Assembly (NCBI RefSeq): GCF_000182925.2
Contig: NC_026502.1
Span: 744,001-808,000, forward strand
Source of the DNA: Neurospora crassa OR74A
Taxonomy: Eukaryota > Ascomycota > Sordariomycetes > Sordariales > Sordariaceae
Direction: 5' to 3'
DNA: 64,000 nucleotides
A program made the translations under genes and the position numbers. Every line of letters begins with the position of its first letter. Positions within the stretch are counted from its first letter, which is position 1. This document shows positions 1 to 10,435 of the stretch, in pieces. Under the pieces are notes generated by a model. That model searched no databases. It worked only from the letters and a program-made list of their open reading frames with translations, and was not told where the DNA came from.

Positions 1-52
1 GGTGGTGGTGGTGTTGGTGGTGGTGGTGGTGGTGTTGGTGGTGCTGGTCTTC
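1..52. repeat. imperfect (GGT)n microsatellite at window edge
   Basis: GGT triplets interrupted by GTT and GCT run from the first base to about 52. No reading frame extends from it into a recognisable gene, so it is called a simple repeat. Whether it lies in a gene that starts outside the window cannot be seen. Confidence 0.8.
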
Positions 53-1116
53 TGCGGTGTTCTTCAAACTTGTATTTTCTTTCCAGACAGTCTGGTACTT
101 CAAATGCGAACTGAACTAGCAGAGATTCTACTGCTTACTGGAATATATATTTCCTGACACGAAAGACATGTATGGGAAGATTCAAAAGTCTCCAAAAACA
201 CATGAAGGAAACACTCGAGGAGTGTACACCTCAGTTCATCTTTATACTGGTACGATTGGAAATTACCTAGGTAGATAGCACAAGGATCGCGAGGAGTCCC
301 ATCTGATCAAGGTATCCTATCCTAAAAGAGAATGTACAAAAAAAAAAGCACGGGCACCTGAACTTAATTGCCCAACTGCTATCCAGAGCTTTTTGAAAGT
401 TGTGCAGGACAAATGTATGTAAGTCCCCCAGCTGGATTTTCTCTTCAAGTTTTGGCTGGATCCGGATGTAGTGATGCACAACATGACCACGGCGGCGCAC
501 GAACCACACATGACTTTGTTGGTAGGTAGGAATCTACCCAATTGAGTCATCCGTGTAGGAGTCACAACCTTTTTTGCGTTCTGCAGTCGCTCATTGCTTT
601 CTCCTTCTTATTCGATGCCATCGGTGGCTTGCATGACATGTACACGATCCCAGTACATGATAATGATGATGAGCATACGAGGCTCTGAGGAAAAGCTAAG
701 ATAGTTTGGGTGGTAGGTTACTGGGATTGATCTTGGAATTTCAGAAGAATTTGATAAGTTGCAAGAGGCTAGGGAATTGATGTCTATGTAGTCTATTGTG
801 TGGGTGAAACGGTGTAAGATAAGGAAGTAAAGTAATCGTTAATATCCTAGACGAAATCCTTCCATTTGAGGTCTCTGTTGCACGCCAAGTTCAAACTGCG
901 AAAAAGACTGATGAAATACTTGGATAAAAAAAAGGGGTATCGTCGTCGCAGAGATGTTGAACAAGTGAAAAGAAACCAAACCGCAAGCGTACTCGGGAAG
1001 AATCGTATCGTACAATTCCACCGTGAAATGAATAGAGTGTGAAGAGAGACGAAGGGAAAAAAAAAAAACCAAAAAAAAAAAAAAAAAAAACCGTCAACCG
1101 CCGGCCAAAACGCCTC
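53..1116. other. spacer, no gene seen
   Basis: Only short uncoordinated frames occur here. An A-rich stretch interrupted by CC lies at about 1059-1091, just past the 3' end of the coiled-coil gene, and probably belongs to its downstream region. I see no domain, RNA gene or repeat unit otherwise. Confidence 0.5.
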
Positions 1117-1821
1117 TTAAAAGCGAGAAACCCTCAACCTTCGCTCCAACTCGAGCACCTGAGCAAGCTGCTCATTTTCCGCCCTCAGATTCTCATTCTG
1201 GGTCCTGAAGGCTTCACTCTGCTGCGTGTGGATATCGAGGTTCTCACGCAACCTCCCGTAACGACGCTCAAGATCGTTATTTTTCCGCTTCTCCGACTCA
1301 AACTGCAACCTCCAGTTCGCAACCTCCTGCTTGAGCGCATTGATCTGGTCCACCATGGGCCTAATCTTGGCGTCTATCTCATGACGGAGATCGCGGGCTC
1401 TAGCGTTGAGATCGTCCCTGTCCTTCCGGAGCTTGGAGTTCTTGCGCTTCAGGTTATGGATCTCGCCCTCCTGGAGTCCGTCAAGGTTGGACAAGCTGTC
1501 GAGCGAGCGCCGGAGGTTCGTGTTGTCGAATTTGAGCTCCTCTATGCGGGCGTCCTTCTGCTGGAGCTCGAGGTCCTTTGCCCGGAGCTCGTTGCGCAGG
1601 TTCTGGTTCTGCCGGTAGGCTTCGTCGTAGGCCTCCCGGAGGACTCGGTCGTGGTCGGTCATGGTGTTGGTGTTGTTGTTGCTGTTGTCTGCCAGTAGCT
1701 CGTCCCGGTAGACGTAGATGCGCTCTTCGCTTCGGGTTCTGGGCCGATAGCGCGGGCTTCTTGGACTTCGTGGGCTCCTATCAACCGCTCGGGTTTCGAT
1801 AAAGACTCGATGAGCGGGCAT
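1117..1821 (-). CDS. small coiled-coil protein, function unknown
   Basis: The 234-residue frame begins at the ATG whose complement ends at 1821. An in-frame ATG further up (1935) would add 38 poorly ordered residues, and the inner start is preferred because the conserved-looking sequence begins MPAHRVF. The first 50 residues are basic and Ser/Pro-rich with repeated RSPRSP units. From about residue 60 to the end the protein is almost unbroken heptad-like sequence rich in Glu, Arg, Leu, Asn and Gln (for example ELRAKDLELQQKDARIEELK), typical of a long parallel coiled coil. There is no signal peptide or membrane segment. No intron is needed. I do not recognise a family; a structural, tethering or scaffold role is only inferred from the coil. 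Coding is supported by the strict amphipathic pattern, which is lost in the antisense frame over the same stretch. Confidence 0.75.
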   Translation of the reverse strand: MPAHRVFIETRAVDRSPRSPRSPRYRPRTRSEERIYVYRDELLADNSNNNTNTMTDHDRVLREAYDEAYRQNQNLRNELRAKDLELQQKDARIEELKFDNTNLRRSLDSLSNLDGLQEGEIHNLKRKNSKLRKDRDDLNARARDLRHEIDAKIRPMVDQINALKQEVANWRLQFESEKRKNNDLERRYGRLRENLDIHTQQSEAFRTQNENLRAENEQLAQVLELERRLRVSRF

Positions 1822-4800
1822 AGGGCCGGCGAGGAATGATGATGATGATGGTGTGCTAGGAAGAAGGTGTCTTATAGATAGGGGACTATCAATGGCTCGT
1901 GGGAAGACGGTGACTAATAGTTGATGGCAGGGCAAGTGATTGGTAGGGCTGAGCTAGGGATATGCAGGTTATCTGCTGCAGGCGTTCGTTGCTATTCACC
2001 ACTAGGAGTTGAGAGAAGTAAAAGGTGGCCGGGAAGGGGGAACGAAGCAGGTGGGGATAGGTGGGTGCGGCTTGTTTAAGAATGACGATAGTTGAGCATG
2101 ATATTGTGATAGGACTGGATGGATGGAGAGGTGTGTGTGGCACAAAGGTCACCAAACACTACAACACTGGCACATCTGAAGGCCCGGTTCCGGAGCGAGG
2201 CGTGTAGCAATGCCACGGTAGGTTGACTTGATTATGACATGGGAAGGGCGAAAGGTCCAGACTGACACGGATGTAAGGTTCTGCATGAATGTGTCCTTGA
2301 CAAGCAATGATGACCAAGATACAGCCGCAACTCCAAGGGCAATCACAGGTCGGAAAGGCTACCATGAGGGCGGCCGCCGACATGATTGAGACAACAACTG
2401 TTGTTGCCCCCCTGGCCTTTTGCTCTTGATGTTGTCCATACCCCATGGGGAGAGAGGGGCCGGGAGAGGGCTGCCTTGGTGCCCTGGTGCCTGGAGCTGT
2501 TGGCCAGGAAGGTGTTCTTGGTAAGTGGTGTGTATGCCAGGGGGGTGAAGGGTGTCGTCTCCAAACTGAAGAAAGTTGTATCTGGTATGACTGGATCTCG
2601 TGTAGTTCAGATAAGGTGTAGGCAGTGTCTCAGGTCAAGGTCAACAGTCATTCCTATTCCACCCACTTGGACGGTGAATGACGGCGGAAGGCCGCACAAA
2701 CGAGTGTGTCGGTGTCAGTCATGAACGAAACCCCAGGACAGAAAGAAGCACAAGAGCGTGGTTATGGCCAGAAGGGAGACGGACGATGTCGGCGGCGCCC
2801 AACACCAGAAAGGCAAATGACGTATGTACCTAGCTTCGACTCGGTGAGGTGCCCCTCCAAACTGAGTGTCAGCCAAGGTGAGTGAGAGGCCGACGATGGT
2901 TGCTCAGTAACCAAGAGGTTTGGACTGACGATGCCCGGAGAAGGCGCTTATTGTTGTCGTGGCCTGGCATCCAATTCCTGAAAGCGGAGGTGCAATCGAA
3001 GGAACGAAGAGAATAAACGCGGCAGTCACGTTCGGGACACACTGACTGGCTCATCAGTCGCTGTGCGTCAACGGTCGGTTAGTTACACCTAGCGGGGATG
3101 GCGGGGCCACCTGCCACGGGGCCCCTCAATCAATCATTACACTTGTGGCTCTGTGGCTTAGCTCCACTACACTATTGGTACCCGTGTAATTGTGCCTCAC
3201 AGGGGCTGCCCCGGAGTCCTCCCTCTCTCCAGCAAACCTCCCGTTCTCCTCCGTCCTTGATCAAGTTCTCTTCCATGACAACTGAACCTACTTGGTCGTC
3301 ACATCGATTTCTCAGTCCTCAGCCTCCAGTCCCCTGTCATCTTCTTTTCTCCAATTGACCCAGCAGAAACCTCTCCATTTTCCCACCATCTCGAATACCT
3401 TATAGTCAAGGGCAAAAGGCTGTCAATGTCTACGCAAAGTCCCCTGCTGGCTGCTGCCTTGTCATCTAGAATGGAAGTCGTCCAACAAGTTTGGCGATTG
3501 TGTAGTCACCACCCCACAACAGGATGTCTGTCATTCGGATACAGCCAGCTACACCACAACCACATGGCTTAGAAACATGACTATACCAGCCTCTCAGCCT
3601 CACTTCGATAGTCATACGGCAACCCTCTTTCTCGAAGCCCTCTGGCCGGTCGCTCGTCACACGTTCTTTGCATGCCCCTCAACCTTGGGCTTGGACATCG
3701 ACAGAGAGTGTCGAGGTTTACGCAATCATCGCAGTCCAGATCTTCAGCCTTTTCGTGCGGCTGAACACCATGACTCAAGGACGGCAAGGCTCTGTGGCCT
3801 AGCAAGTCCATCCATGCTACTCGTTGGACTGACTGTCCTCTGCGACCGTGGCATGAAGTCGTGCCTCGTTGTCACATCAAGAGCCTCCGTCCGTGCCGCT
3901 TCTTCCAGCTGGTCAAGGGCCAGATGTAGTGGTATTAAGAGGCCGCCCTATCTCTTTTTCTGCCGTTGGCAACAACTCTCTGCTTGTATATGCCCGCCTG
4001 GGAAACAACTCATAGCTGATTCATCCTCACAGTTACATGCCATCAGCCCTTGATCGGTGCAGGGATTGACGGGTTTGATCCATCAAAGCACGACCGCGAC
4101 AAGAACCAGTATTCGTTATGGTGTAAGACAATCCGCGTCGGTGATTAATCACTATTCGTCTTTGTCTGTCAAGCATTCCCTGCTCTATCACGCTGCAAGC
4201 CGTATACCTTGGCTACCGAGAAGTCAACGGCATTGTTCAGTACGCCGACGCACCAGCTCGACCCCGAGCCTTCAAAACAGTCTAGACCCCTCAAGCGATG
4301 CTGTATGGGCCTGGTTTGTTGGATAAGCACGGCCCATATCGACCAACGAATAGAAGAGAGGTCCATATTGACCACTACGGGCTGGAATGTCATACGTGTA
4401 CATGATCTGTCGTCTCCCCGTGCGCTCATCATCTTGGACCCACTGAGCGGAAGTTGCTGCTGCCTGCACTAGTGTGCGGGATGCGGTCGTGAGATTTTGA
4501 GCAGTGGCTGTCACGAGCGCCTACGATCAAGTTCCCTTGTTGCAGCTCGCTGGTCAGTACCGGCGCTTTGCACCCTTCACTTGCAGAGATTCGTTTCGTT
4601 ATGGAGCGGTTCACGCCACGGGTTCCTTTCTTTCTCCTTTCCCCATTGCAACCTGTTGAGGGCTGGGAGCGAATTGGTCGACAGAGCTTCCTAGATCCAG
4701 GCAGATATCCTGTTGGAAAATCGAGACTCCTCGGTGGCCAGGCCGAGAACGACCGATTGGACACCTACATGTCTCAACTATCTTCGGTCAACCTCTCTCA

Positions 4801-5100
4801 GGCATTTCTGCTCATTTACTTACTGTCACTCGTGCCGTCCTCATCATTCCTGTCCCTGAGATCGCCGTCACCTCCCGAGCTGAGTGCCACCAACCCTGTC
4901 CAGCCCTGCCCAGCTCACCCTTTAGTCCTTACGCTCTCCAGTTGTATTGAAAGCACTTCCTCCTCCTGCGAGTTTGACCCTGATGGCACCAACGGGGTAT
5001 TCAACAGTTTCAGAGGTTACTGTGCTCGCAACCTCGAGCTGCCCTGACTCAGGCTTTCTGAGCATTATTCCCGGAAGTATCTACAACAATAAACTTGTTC
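1822..5100. other. spacer, no gene supported
   Basis: About 3.3 kb upstream of the coiled-coil gene. Frames of 60-160 codons occur on both strands but none shows a domain, consistent codon bias or matched splice sites. The part next to 1821 must hold the promoter and 5' leader of the coiled-coil gene. A small gene with several introns could be missed here. Confidence 0.4.
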
Positions 5101-5185
5101 GGGCGTGTGGCTCAGTTGGTAGAGCGTTCGCTTAGCATACTCACCTGTATGCGAAAGGTCCTGGGTTCGATTCCCAGCTCGTCCA
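5101..5185 (+). tRNA. tRNA-Ala(AGC), copy 1, with 12-nt intron
   Basis: The full cloverleaf can be drawn: acceptor 5101-5107 with 5178-5184, D arm, anticodon stem TTCGC/GCGAA, T arm with TTCGATT loop, discriminator A at 5185. The anticodon AGC is at 5134-5136. A 12-nt intron (5138-5149) follows the base 3' of the anticodon, the canonical eukaryotic site. The acceptor shows the G3:U70 pair that AlaRS recognises. Position 6:67 is a U:U mismatch, shared by all three copies in the window. The 23-bp spacer to copy 2 has no run of four T, so no usual Pol III terminator separates them. Confidence 0.96.
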
Positions 5186-5208
5186 TTTCTCATCTCCGTT
5201 TCTCCTTA

Positions 5209-5293
5209 GGGCGTGTGGCTCAGTTGGTAGAGCGTTCGCTTAGCATGTTTCCGAGCATGCGAAAGGTCCTGGGTTCGATTCCCAGCTCGTCCA
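5209..5293 (+). tRNA. tRNA-Ala(AGC), copy 2, with 12-nt intron
   Basis: The mature sequence is identical to copy 1, with anticodon AGC at 5242-5244 and the 12-nt intron at 5246-5257. The intron differs from that of copy 1 (TGTTTCCGAGCA against TACTCACCTGTA), while both exon halves are unchanged. G3:U70 is present. The gene lies 23 bp after copy 1 in the same direction and is followed by T-runs at 5317-5320 and 5328-5332 that could terminate Pol III. Confidence 0.96.
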
Positions 5294-5316
5294 ATACGGT
5301 TGATGTGATCTTCGTC

Positions 5317-5332
5317 TTTTCTTTTCCTTTTT
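5317..5332 (+). terminator. Pol III T-run after the tRNA-Ala pair
   Basis: Four T at 5317-5320, four T at 5322-5325 and five T at 5328-5332 form the first plausible Pol III stop downstream of both tandem tRNA-Ala genes. No comparable run occurs between the two tRNAs. Confidence 0.6.
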
Positions 5333-6844
5333 CTTGTCTATGACCTTTCGCTCTATTTCTCGGTCTTATCCACTGCGTTTGGGTTGATGAACGCATATTT
5401 CATATTTTAGTCCTTTCTTTTTCGCTGCCCAATACAGCAGTGTACTATAGTCCGTTTCTTTTTTTTGAAGCCGGCTTTGGCATTTGGTCTTTTTCCTTCT
5501 TGTCTCGTTTTGCTCTTCGTGGCGCAATTCAAAGGGTCTACTACACCTGAGTGATCTTCACGAACCCAAGATTAAGGCAAAGCGAGATAATTGCTCTCTT
5601 TGCCACCACTTGTTCTCATTCGAAGCGGATCTATGTAACACGGGAACTAGGCTCAGCATAGTTAGTATATGCTGTGTCGCTCGATTGGCTGCCCGTCATT
5701 TGCGTGTCAGACTTGCCAGTCGCTCTAAATTGGTTTGCTCAGCTTACCGGCCCCGCCGGCTGCCCTGCATGCAGCAGATGCAGGTGCTTCCCAGATCTGC
5801 TAGATCGTATGGGGAATAAGGCAGATCTGGTTTGAATCTGAATTGCCTGTCGTTGAAGTGCTCGGGCAGATCTCTTCATCGAATCGATGAGTGAGTGCCC
5901 ACTCGGTTTGAGGTTTGACACCTTGCATTGCCCGAGATACAAACCAGGCACAAATGAGCCACCATCAACTATAGCTGCATCACGGCTTCTCAACATCAAC
6001 AGCAATATCAACAACAGGAATAACAAAGACGACGACGGCGACCGTGATACAACCAAAATTGTGTGGTAGTGGTGAACGTGGTGGTTCTGGACTGGGCGGG
6101 CGGCTCGTTGCAAGCGAGGTGACTATTCGATAGTGTTTTCTCCATCGCACATCTCTTCCCAAACAAAAGCCGAGAGATCCACGATAACAGACGAACCAGT
6201 ATCGAGCTATACAGCCTTTGACAGCCGATCAAAGTGATCTATCTTCCTTGCCGATTAGGGTCATCTGCAAGCTGGCCATAAGGGTCCTTTGGGGCGGTTG
6301 GCAGCCTGGTCGCCACCACGGATGAATGACAGCCGAGCTCTTGATCAACGCTAAAGCATGCAACTGAAGCTCTTGTAGAACTTATTGGCATTTATCGAAC
6401 CAACACACCAGGGCCCCGTGCTGGATCCAGCATAAACTCCTCGGACGTTCCTCGACTCAGGACGCACAAAGCCAACGACAACATGGCCTCTTGCTGTTTG
6501 AAAAGCAACGAGTAACTACTTTGATGTCTTGTTTTCCCTTTTCAGCTCATCAACATCGAGCCAAACTATGCTGGCAGTACCTTGTTGATGAGGCCGCAAG
6601 AGACTCGAAGATCGATGATCGACACGATAGCTTCATGCTGTACCCGAGCTATCACTTCAAGACTTTCCGTAGCATCTGAGCTGGCTACACGTCTAGCAGT
6701 GATCGACTGGTGGATTCAGCTCCAGCTGGTTTCTCGATGGCCCTCGAGCGACTTCACCTTTCGGAGATGCCTGGTCCGCGGCTCTCAGCCAGAGTTTCGT
6801 GATGGGTGCTACTAGGAAGAAGCATGTCGACGTTGCAAAACCAA
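5333..6844. other. spacer, no gene supported
   Basis: Short frames only. A triplet-repetitive part at about 5995-6045 (CAACA and GACGA units) is low-complexity. Nothing else is recognisable. The 3' end of the block is the upstream region of the CVNH gene. Confidence 0.45.
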
Positions 6845-6854
6845 TATATATAAA
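6845..6854 (+). promoter_or_regulatory. TATA box of the CVNH gene
   Basis: TATATATAAA lies 129 bp upstream of the ATG at 6983. It is followed by a C/T-rich leader ending in CACCAACATGG, a good fungal start context. The spacing is usual for a Pol II TATA box with a leader of roughly 90-100 nt. Confidence 0.55.
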
Positions 6855-6982
6855 CCTCGATGCCAGTCAATCTCTGTTGCCTTGTCTTCTGCTCCTCATC
6901 TTGTCTCTTCTTGCAGCACGTCATCTCATCCTTCCAATTATTTTTCTCCCCAACCTAACATATCGCTAACTTTCTCACCAAC

Positions 6983-8517
6983 ATGGCTTTCTACAACAGC
7001 TGTCGAAACGTCAAACTCACTGGACCAGTACTCTCTGCCGATTGCAAGGACCACAATGGTAACTGGATACCCTCGGATATCAATCTCAGCCGTTACATTG
7101 GCAACAACAATGGATGCTTTAGCACTAAAACCGAAAAATTCTTTGAGAGTGCTACGAATGTCCGCCTGGAAGGCTCAGTCCTCCATGCGCAAATGCTAAT
7201 GACTTCGGGACATTGGCATGACGAGCAAACGATTGATCTCAACCTGATCATCTACAACAATGATGGAGATCTCAAGTTCAAGCAGCACATGTGAGTCGCT
7301 CCCTCTTTCACCCTTACACACATGCAAAGACACCTCCTACGCTTGAGCTTGCTGTTTACCAATATTCTTGCTCACCTATCTACTGCACAGGCACGAGTCC
7401 ATTCTGAAGACTGGCTCCTTCTTCTACCTCGACGGCAGCGTTCTGTGCGGTCTCGTCCTTGGCTACAACGGCAAGTACAACGTGGCCGAGATCGATCTCA
7501 ACGATCACTACGCCAACAAGAATGGCTCCTTCCAATCCGAAGACAACCACTTTTACTATTCGTCTAGGAACCTCACGCTCGATCCGTCGCCCGGCGCTCT
7601 TACTCTGAAGGGCGAGCTGAGGAACTGGGACAAGAATTACCAACATGCAGAAATGAACCTGGCTATTTGCATCATGAACGACGATGGCAAGTTTCGTTTT
7701 GTCAGGCAGTAAGTTGAACTTTTCTATTCCCCTGAGCATTCTCTCTCTTTATATCTTGCGAACTAACATAAACAAACAGCGACGGCTTCTGGGACCGCGA
7801 CGGCTGGTTCGCCAAGACCTTTGAAGGCGTGCCCCTCATCGGCTTCGTCATCGCCGGCGTGCACGAGGCCGCCGGCAACCACGAACATGCCGCTCGGGCG
7901 CTCGCCAAGTGCGCCAACAGCTCCATCGTCTGTGTTGGCGTCGTCGTCGGCTTCATGCTCGGCGAGTCGGTCGGGGCCGTCATCGGCGCCGGCATCGCCA
8001 CGCCCATTGGCATCTGGGTCGAGACGGAGATCAAGGAACACCTGATCGAGGACCCGATGCTGCTGGCCGAGTTCGAGGACGCGACGCTCGGTCGCTACAT
8101 CGGCGAGACCCTGCTGAACATGGGCATGGCTGCCATTCCTGGTGATCCGATTGCCAACATGACGGGTGCCGCTGGCAACGAGGCGTTGAAGGTGACTTTC
8201 CGAAAGGCCTTGACCAATTATACGCGCCAGGTAGTGGCGGGGATGAGGTCCACTGTGGCGCCGACGGAGGTTGAGGAGAAAACCAAGATTCTCTTGTCAG
8301 GGTATGCGTCCTTCCATCCCTTTTCCTCTCCCAGTTTCTGCACGTGGTATTATGGTTTGCTAACGATTTGTCTGTCTGGCAAAATAGCATCGGTGACCTG
8401 CTCAAGGGCCAGCCGCCTGCCAGCTGGTCGGAGGCGGAGGAGAAGGTCAAGAACGTTTTGCGGGACAGGGGCGCGGAAATGGTGAACGTGCCGCCCATGG
8501 TAGATTTCAAGCTTTAA
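6983..8517 (+). CDS. tandem cyanovirin-N homology (CVNH) protein with glycine-rich C-terminal region
   Basis: Four exons (6983-7290, 7391-7708, 7780-8301, 8388-8517) encode 425 residues. The introns have GTGAGT, GTAAGT and GTATGC donors and AG acceptors with CTAAC-type branch points in introns 2 and 3 (AACTAAC at 7761). Residues 1-103 and about 104-209 are two CVNH domains, each built of two alike halves (NVKLTGPVLSADC, NVRLEGSVLHAQ; then FFYLDGSVLCGLV, ALTLKGELRN). CVNH domains are mannose-binding lectin folds in cyanobacteria and fungi. There is no signal peptide, so the protein is probably cytosolic. Residues about 225-288 are hydrophobic and glycine-rich (VGVVVGFMLGESVGAVIGAG), resembling a glycine-zipper segment, followed by a charged tail. 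Exon 3 is much more GC-rich than exons 1-2, as if the C-terminal part has its own history. Sugar binding is family knowledge; membrane contact by the tail is inference. Confidence 0.9.
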
Positions 8518-9592
8518 GGGGATTGTGAAACGTTGAGCGCGTATGTCCCTCGAGAAGTGATGGATGAATGGATGGATGGATGGATACATATAGACGACGG
8601 CTTTCATGGATGAAGTTATAGGCCACGTTTAGACATGAACATGATGATGATGATGATGGTTCGTAGCCATAACCTTTGCAAGATCTCTTTGCTCCACAAG
8701 AAAGAGACAAGTCACCCACGCGGCACTCGCTCCTCCTGAATTAGCCACCCCATTCTGTTAAGATTTTAGTAAACCACTCAGTTACACCCATCACTTGCGA
8801 TTCTCTAAAAGAGAATCACATGTTTTCACTGACATGACGGGGCCAATTAATCGCTAGTGTCCATATGGTAGTGTAGGTATCCTGGCACGCCTGGCACATG
8901 CCGAGCAACTATGTAACTTGAAAGATGGCGGGCGGGCCGTCCCGTTACATACGTACGTCCCAGTGTCGATAAGCGCACTGTACTATCTGCATCATGATGT
9001 GCCTTAGTTCAGTTCTGTAGGTACAAACAGCATTTGAGAATGTTGGAAGGTGCATTAGTGGCTTGGGCTGGGCTTTAGTCAAGTACTTGAAGGTGATTTC
9101 TCGTTGGTTTTTTTTTTCTTTCTGTTAGACTTCTCTTTTTTACAACTAACATCGCTCCACCTATTGAACTCTCCATCCGTAAGCCACCATTCTCTGATTG
9201 TAATGTCTTGACCAACAACTAAGGTAGGCCCGAGTTGTGGCTGCTTACTTGGGATTAGTGAATCTACCAAGGTTCTGGCGTTCTGCATTACAACACAGCT
9301 AGAGGTAGTTTACGATAGTGTTTACCTGCAAGTCTAGACATTAGTTGGAAATACCGCCTCGTTCTTCTTCGTCCTCCTCGTTATGCACTTCCAACGAGGT
9401 TAAGAAAAGGGAACTCCCCTCACTCCTACGGTTCGGTCTGCCTTCCAACCTACACTAGCTACACTGACTGGTTTCCATCTCACGAAAAAAAAGGCTCGAG
9501 AGAAATTCATTACGGAATTGCAAAGTCTACGTCCTTTGAGGTTTGAGGGGGAAGCAATAGTAGGAATAGGATTACCTTACCTTAGCCTGGAC

Positions 9593-9593
<1 letters not shown>

Positions 9594-9626
<33 letters not shown>
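9594..9626. repeat. A33 homopolymer
   Basis: Thirty-three uninterrupted A. No flanking target-site duplication or retroposed sequence was seen, so it is a plain homopolymer rather than a clear SINE or LINE tail. Confidence 0.85.
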
Positions 9627-9629
<3 letters not shown>

Positions 9630-9934
9630 TTTTCTGTAATTTGGGAGTTTAAAAAAAGATGCCGATAATATAATGGGGGGAAAAATAAAGGGAAGTCGCC
9701 AAACGGGGTTTTCATTCATCTATTTAACAAAAATGGCACCAGACCTTAGGAGTCTTCCACCAACTTCCTTTACCTCATCTACAGTGATTTTCAACTGGAC
9801 CTAACTCAGCAAGCGCCAACCAGCTAGCCAGCCAGCCAGTCCTAGTAGGTCTATCTACCTACCTATCCAACCTACCTATCTAACCTACCTACCTATTCAC
9901 CCTCAATACAGTGCCTCTTCCCGAATTGCTTGTT

Positions 9935-10033
9935 ATGATCGCGTCCAGTCCTCAACATCTTGAGTTTAGCCCATACAACTACGACAAAGACGAGGACAAG
10001 GCGGACAAGAACAAGGACAAAGATAACGACTAA
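9935..10033 (+). CDS. possible 32-residue charged small ORF
   Basis: ATG at 9935 opens a frame ending TAA at 10031-10033. The last half is built from Asp, Lys and Asn (for example DKDEDKADKNKDKDND). The upstream 150 nt looks like a leader, with CTAC repeats and no other near ATG in this frame. It could be an upstream ORF in a long leader or chance in low-complexity DNA. No homolog is known to me. Confidence 0.15.
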   Translation: MIASSPQHLEFSPYNYDKDEDKADKNKDKDND

Positions 10034-10107
10034 GATATCAAAGCTACCTTATAAGAGCTCTTCGGGAATTCTCGTGCAACACTCTACCCAAGCACCTCTC
10101 TCTATCT

Positions 10108-10126
10108 CCCCCCCCCCCCCCCCCCC
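10108..10126. repeat. C19 homopolymer
   Basis: Uninterrupted C run within a C/T-rich stretch. Confidence 0.8.
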
Positions 10127-10171
10127 TGCTGTGCCCCTCCCTCCCACATGCGGGATTCGGTGACTTGACAC

Positions 10172-10199
10172 TCATCATCATCATCATCATCATCATCAC
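10172..10199. repeat. (TCA)n microsatellite
   Basis: Nine perfect TCA/CAT units between unique flanks. Confidence 0.85.
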
Positions 10200-10410
10200 C
10201 CGACCGGGCCGGACCGGACTACGCGCAGGCATTCTAGTACCACAGGTACTAGTTCGAGGCCAACATAAAGATGCAAGATCTATATATCACCCATCCCTCA
10301 TCGTCAACCACTACGCCACTTTCCGGGGGTATCCAGCGTCGAACTTAGCCTCGGCACATACACATACACTAGACACAAGTTTCCCTCCACGACTGACTGG
10401 AGTGGAGTGG

Positions 10411-10435
10411 ATTGGATTGGATTGGATTGGATTGG
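10411..10435. repeat. (ATTGG)5 pentanucleotide repeat
   Basis: Five perfect tandem ATTGG units, preceded by GGAGT/GGAGTGG variants. Confidence 0.85.

Noticed and set aside
1039-1698. 219-codon plus-strand frame
   Set aside because: Antisense of the coiled-coil gene; begins in an A-rich tract and lacks a consistent protein pattern.
9594-9626. A33 as a retroposon tail
   Set aside because: No target-site duplication and no recognisable SINE or LINE body upstream.
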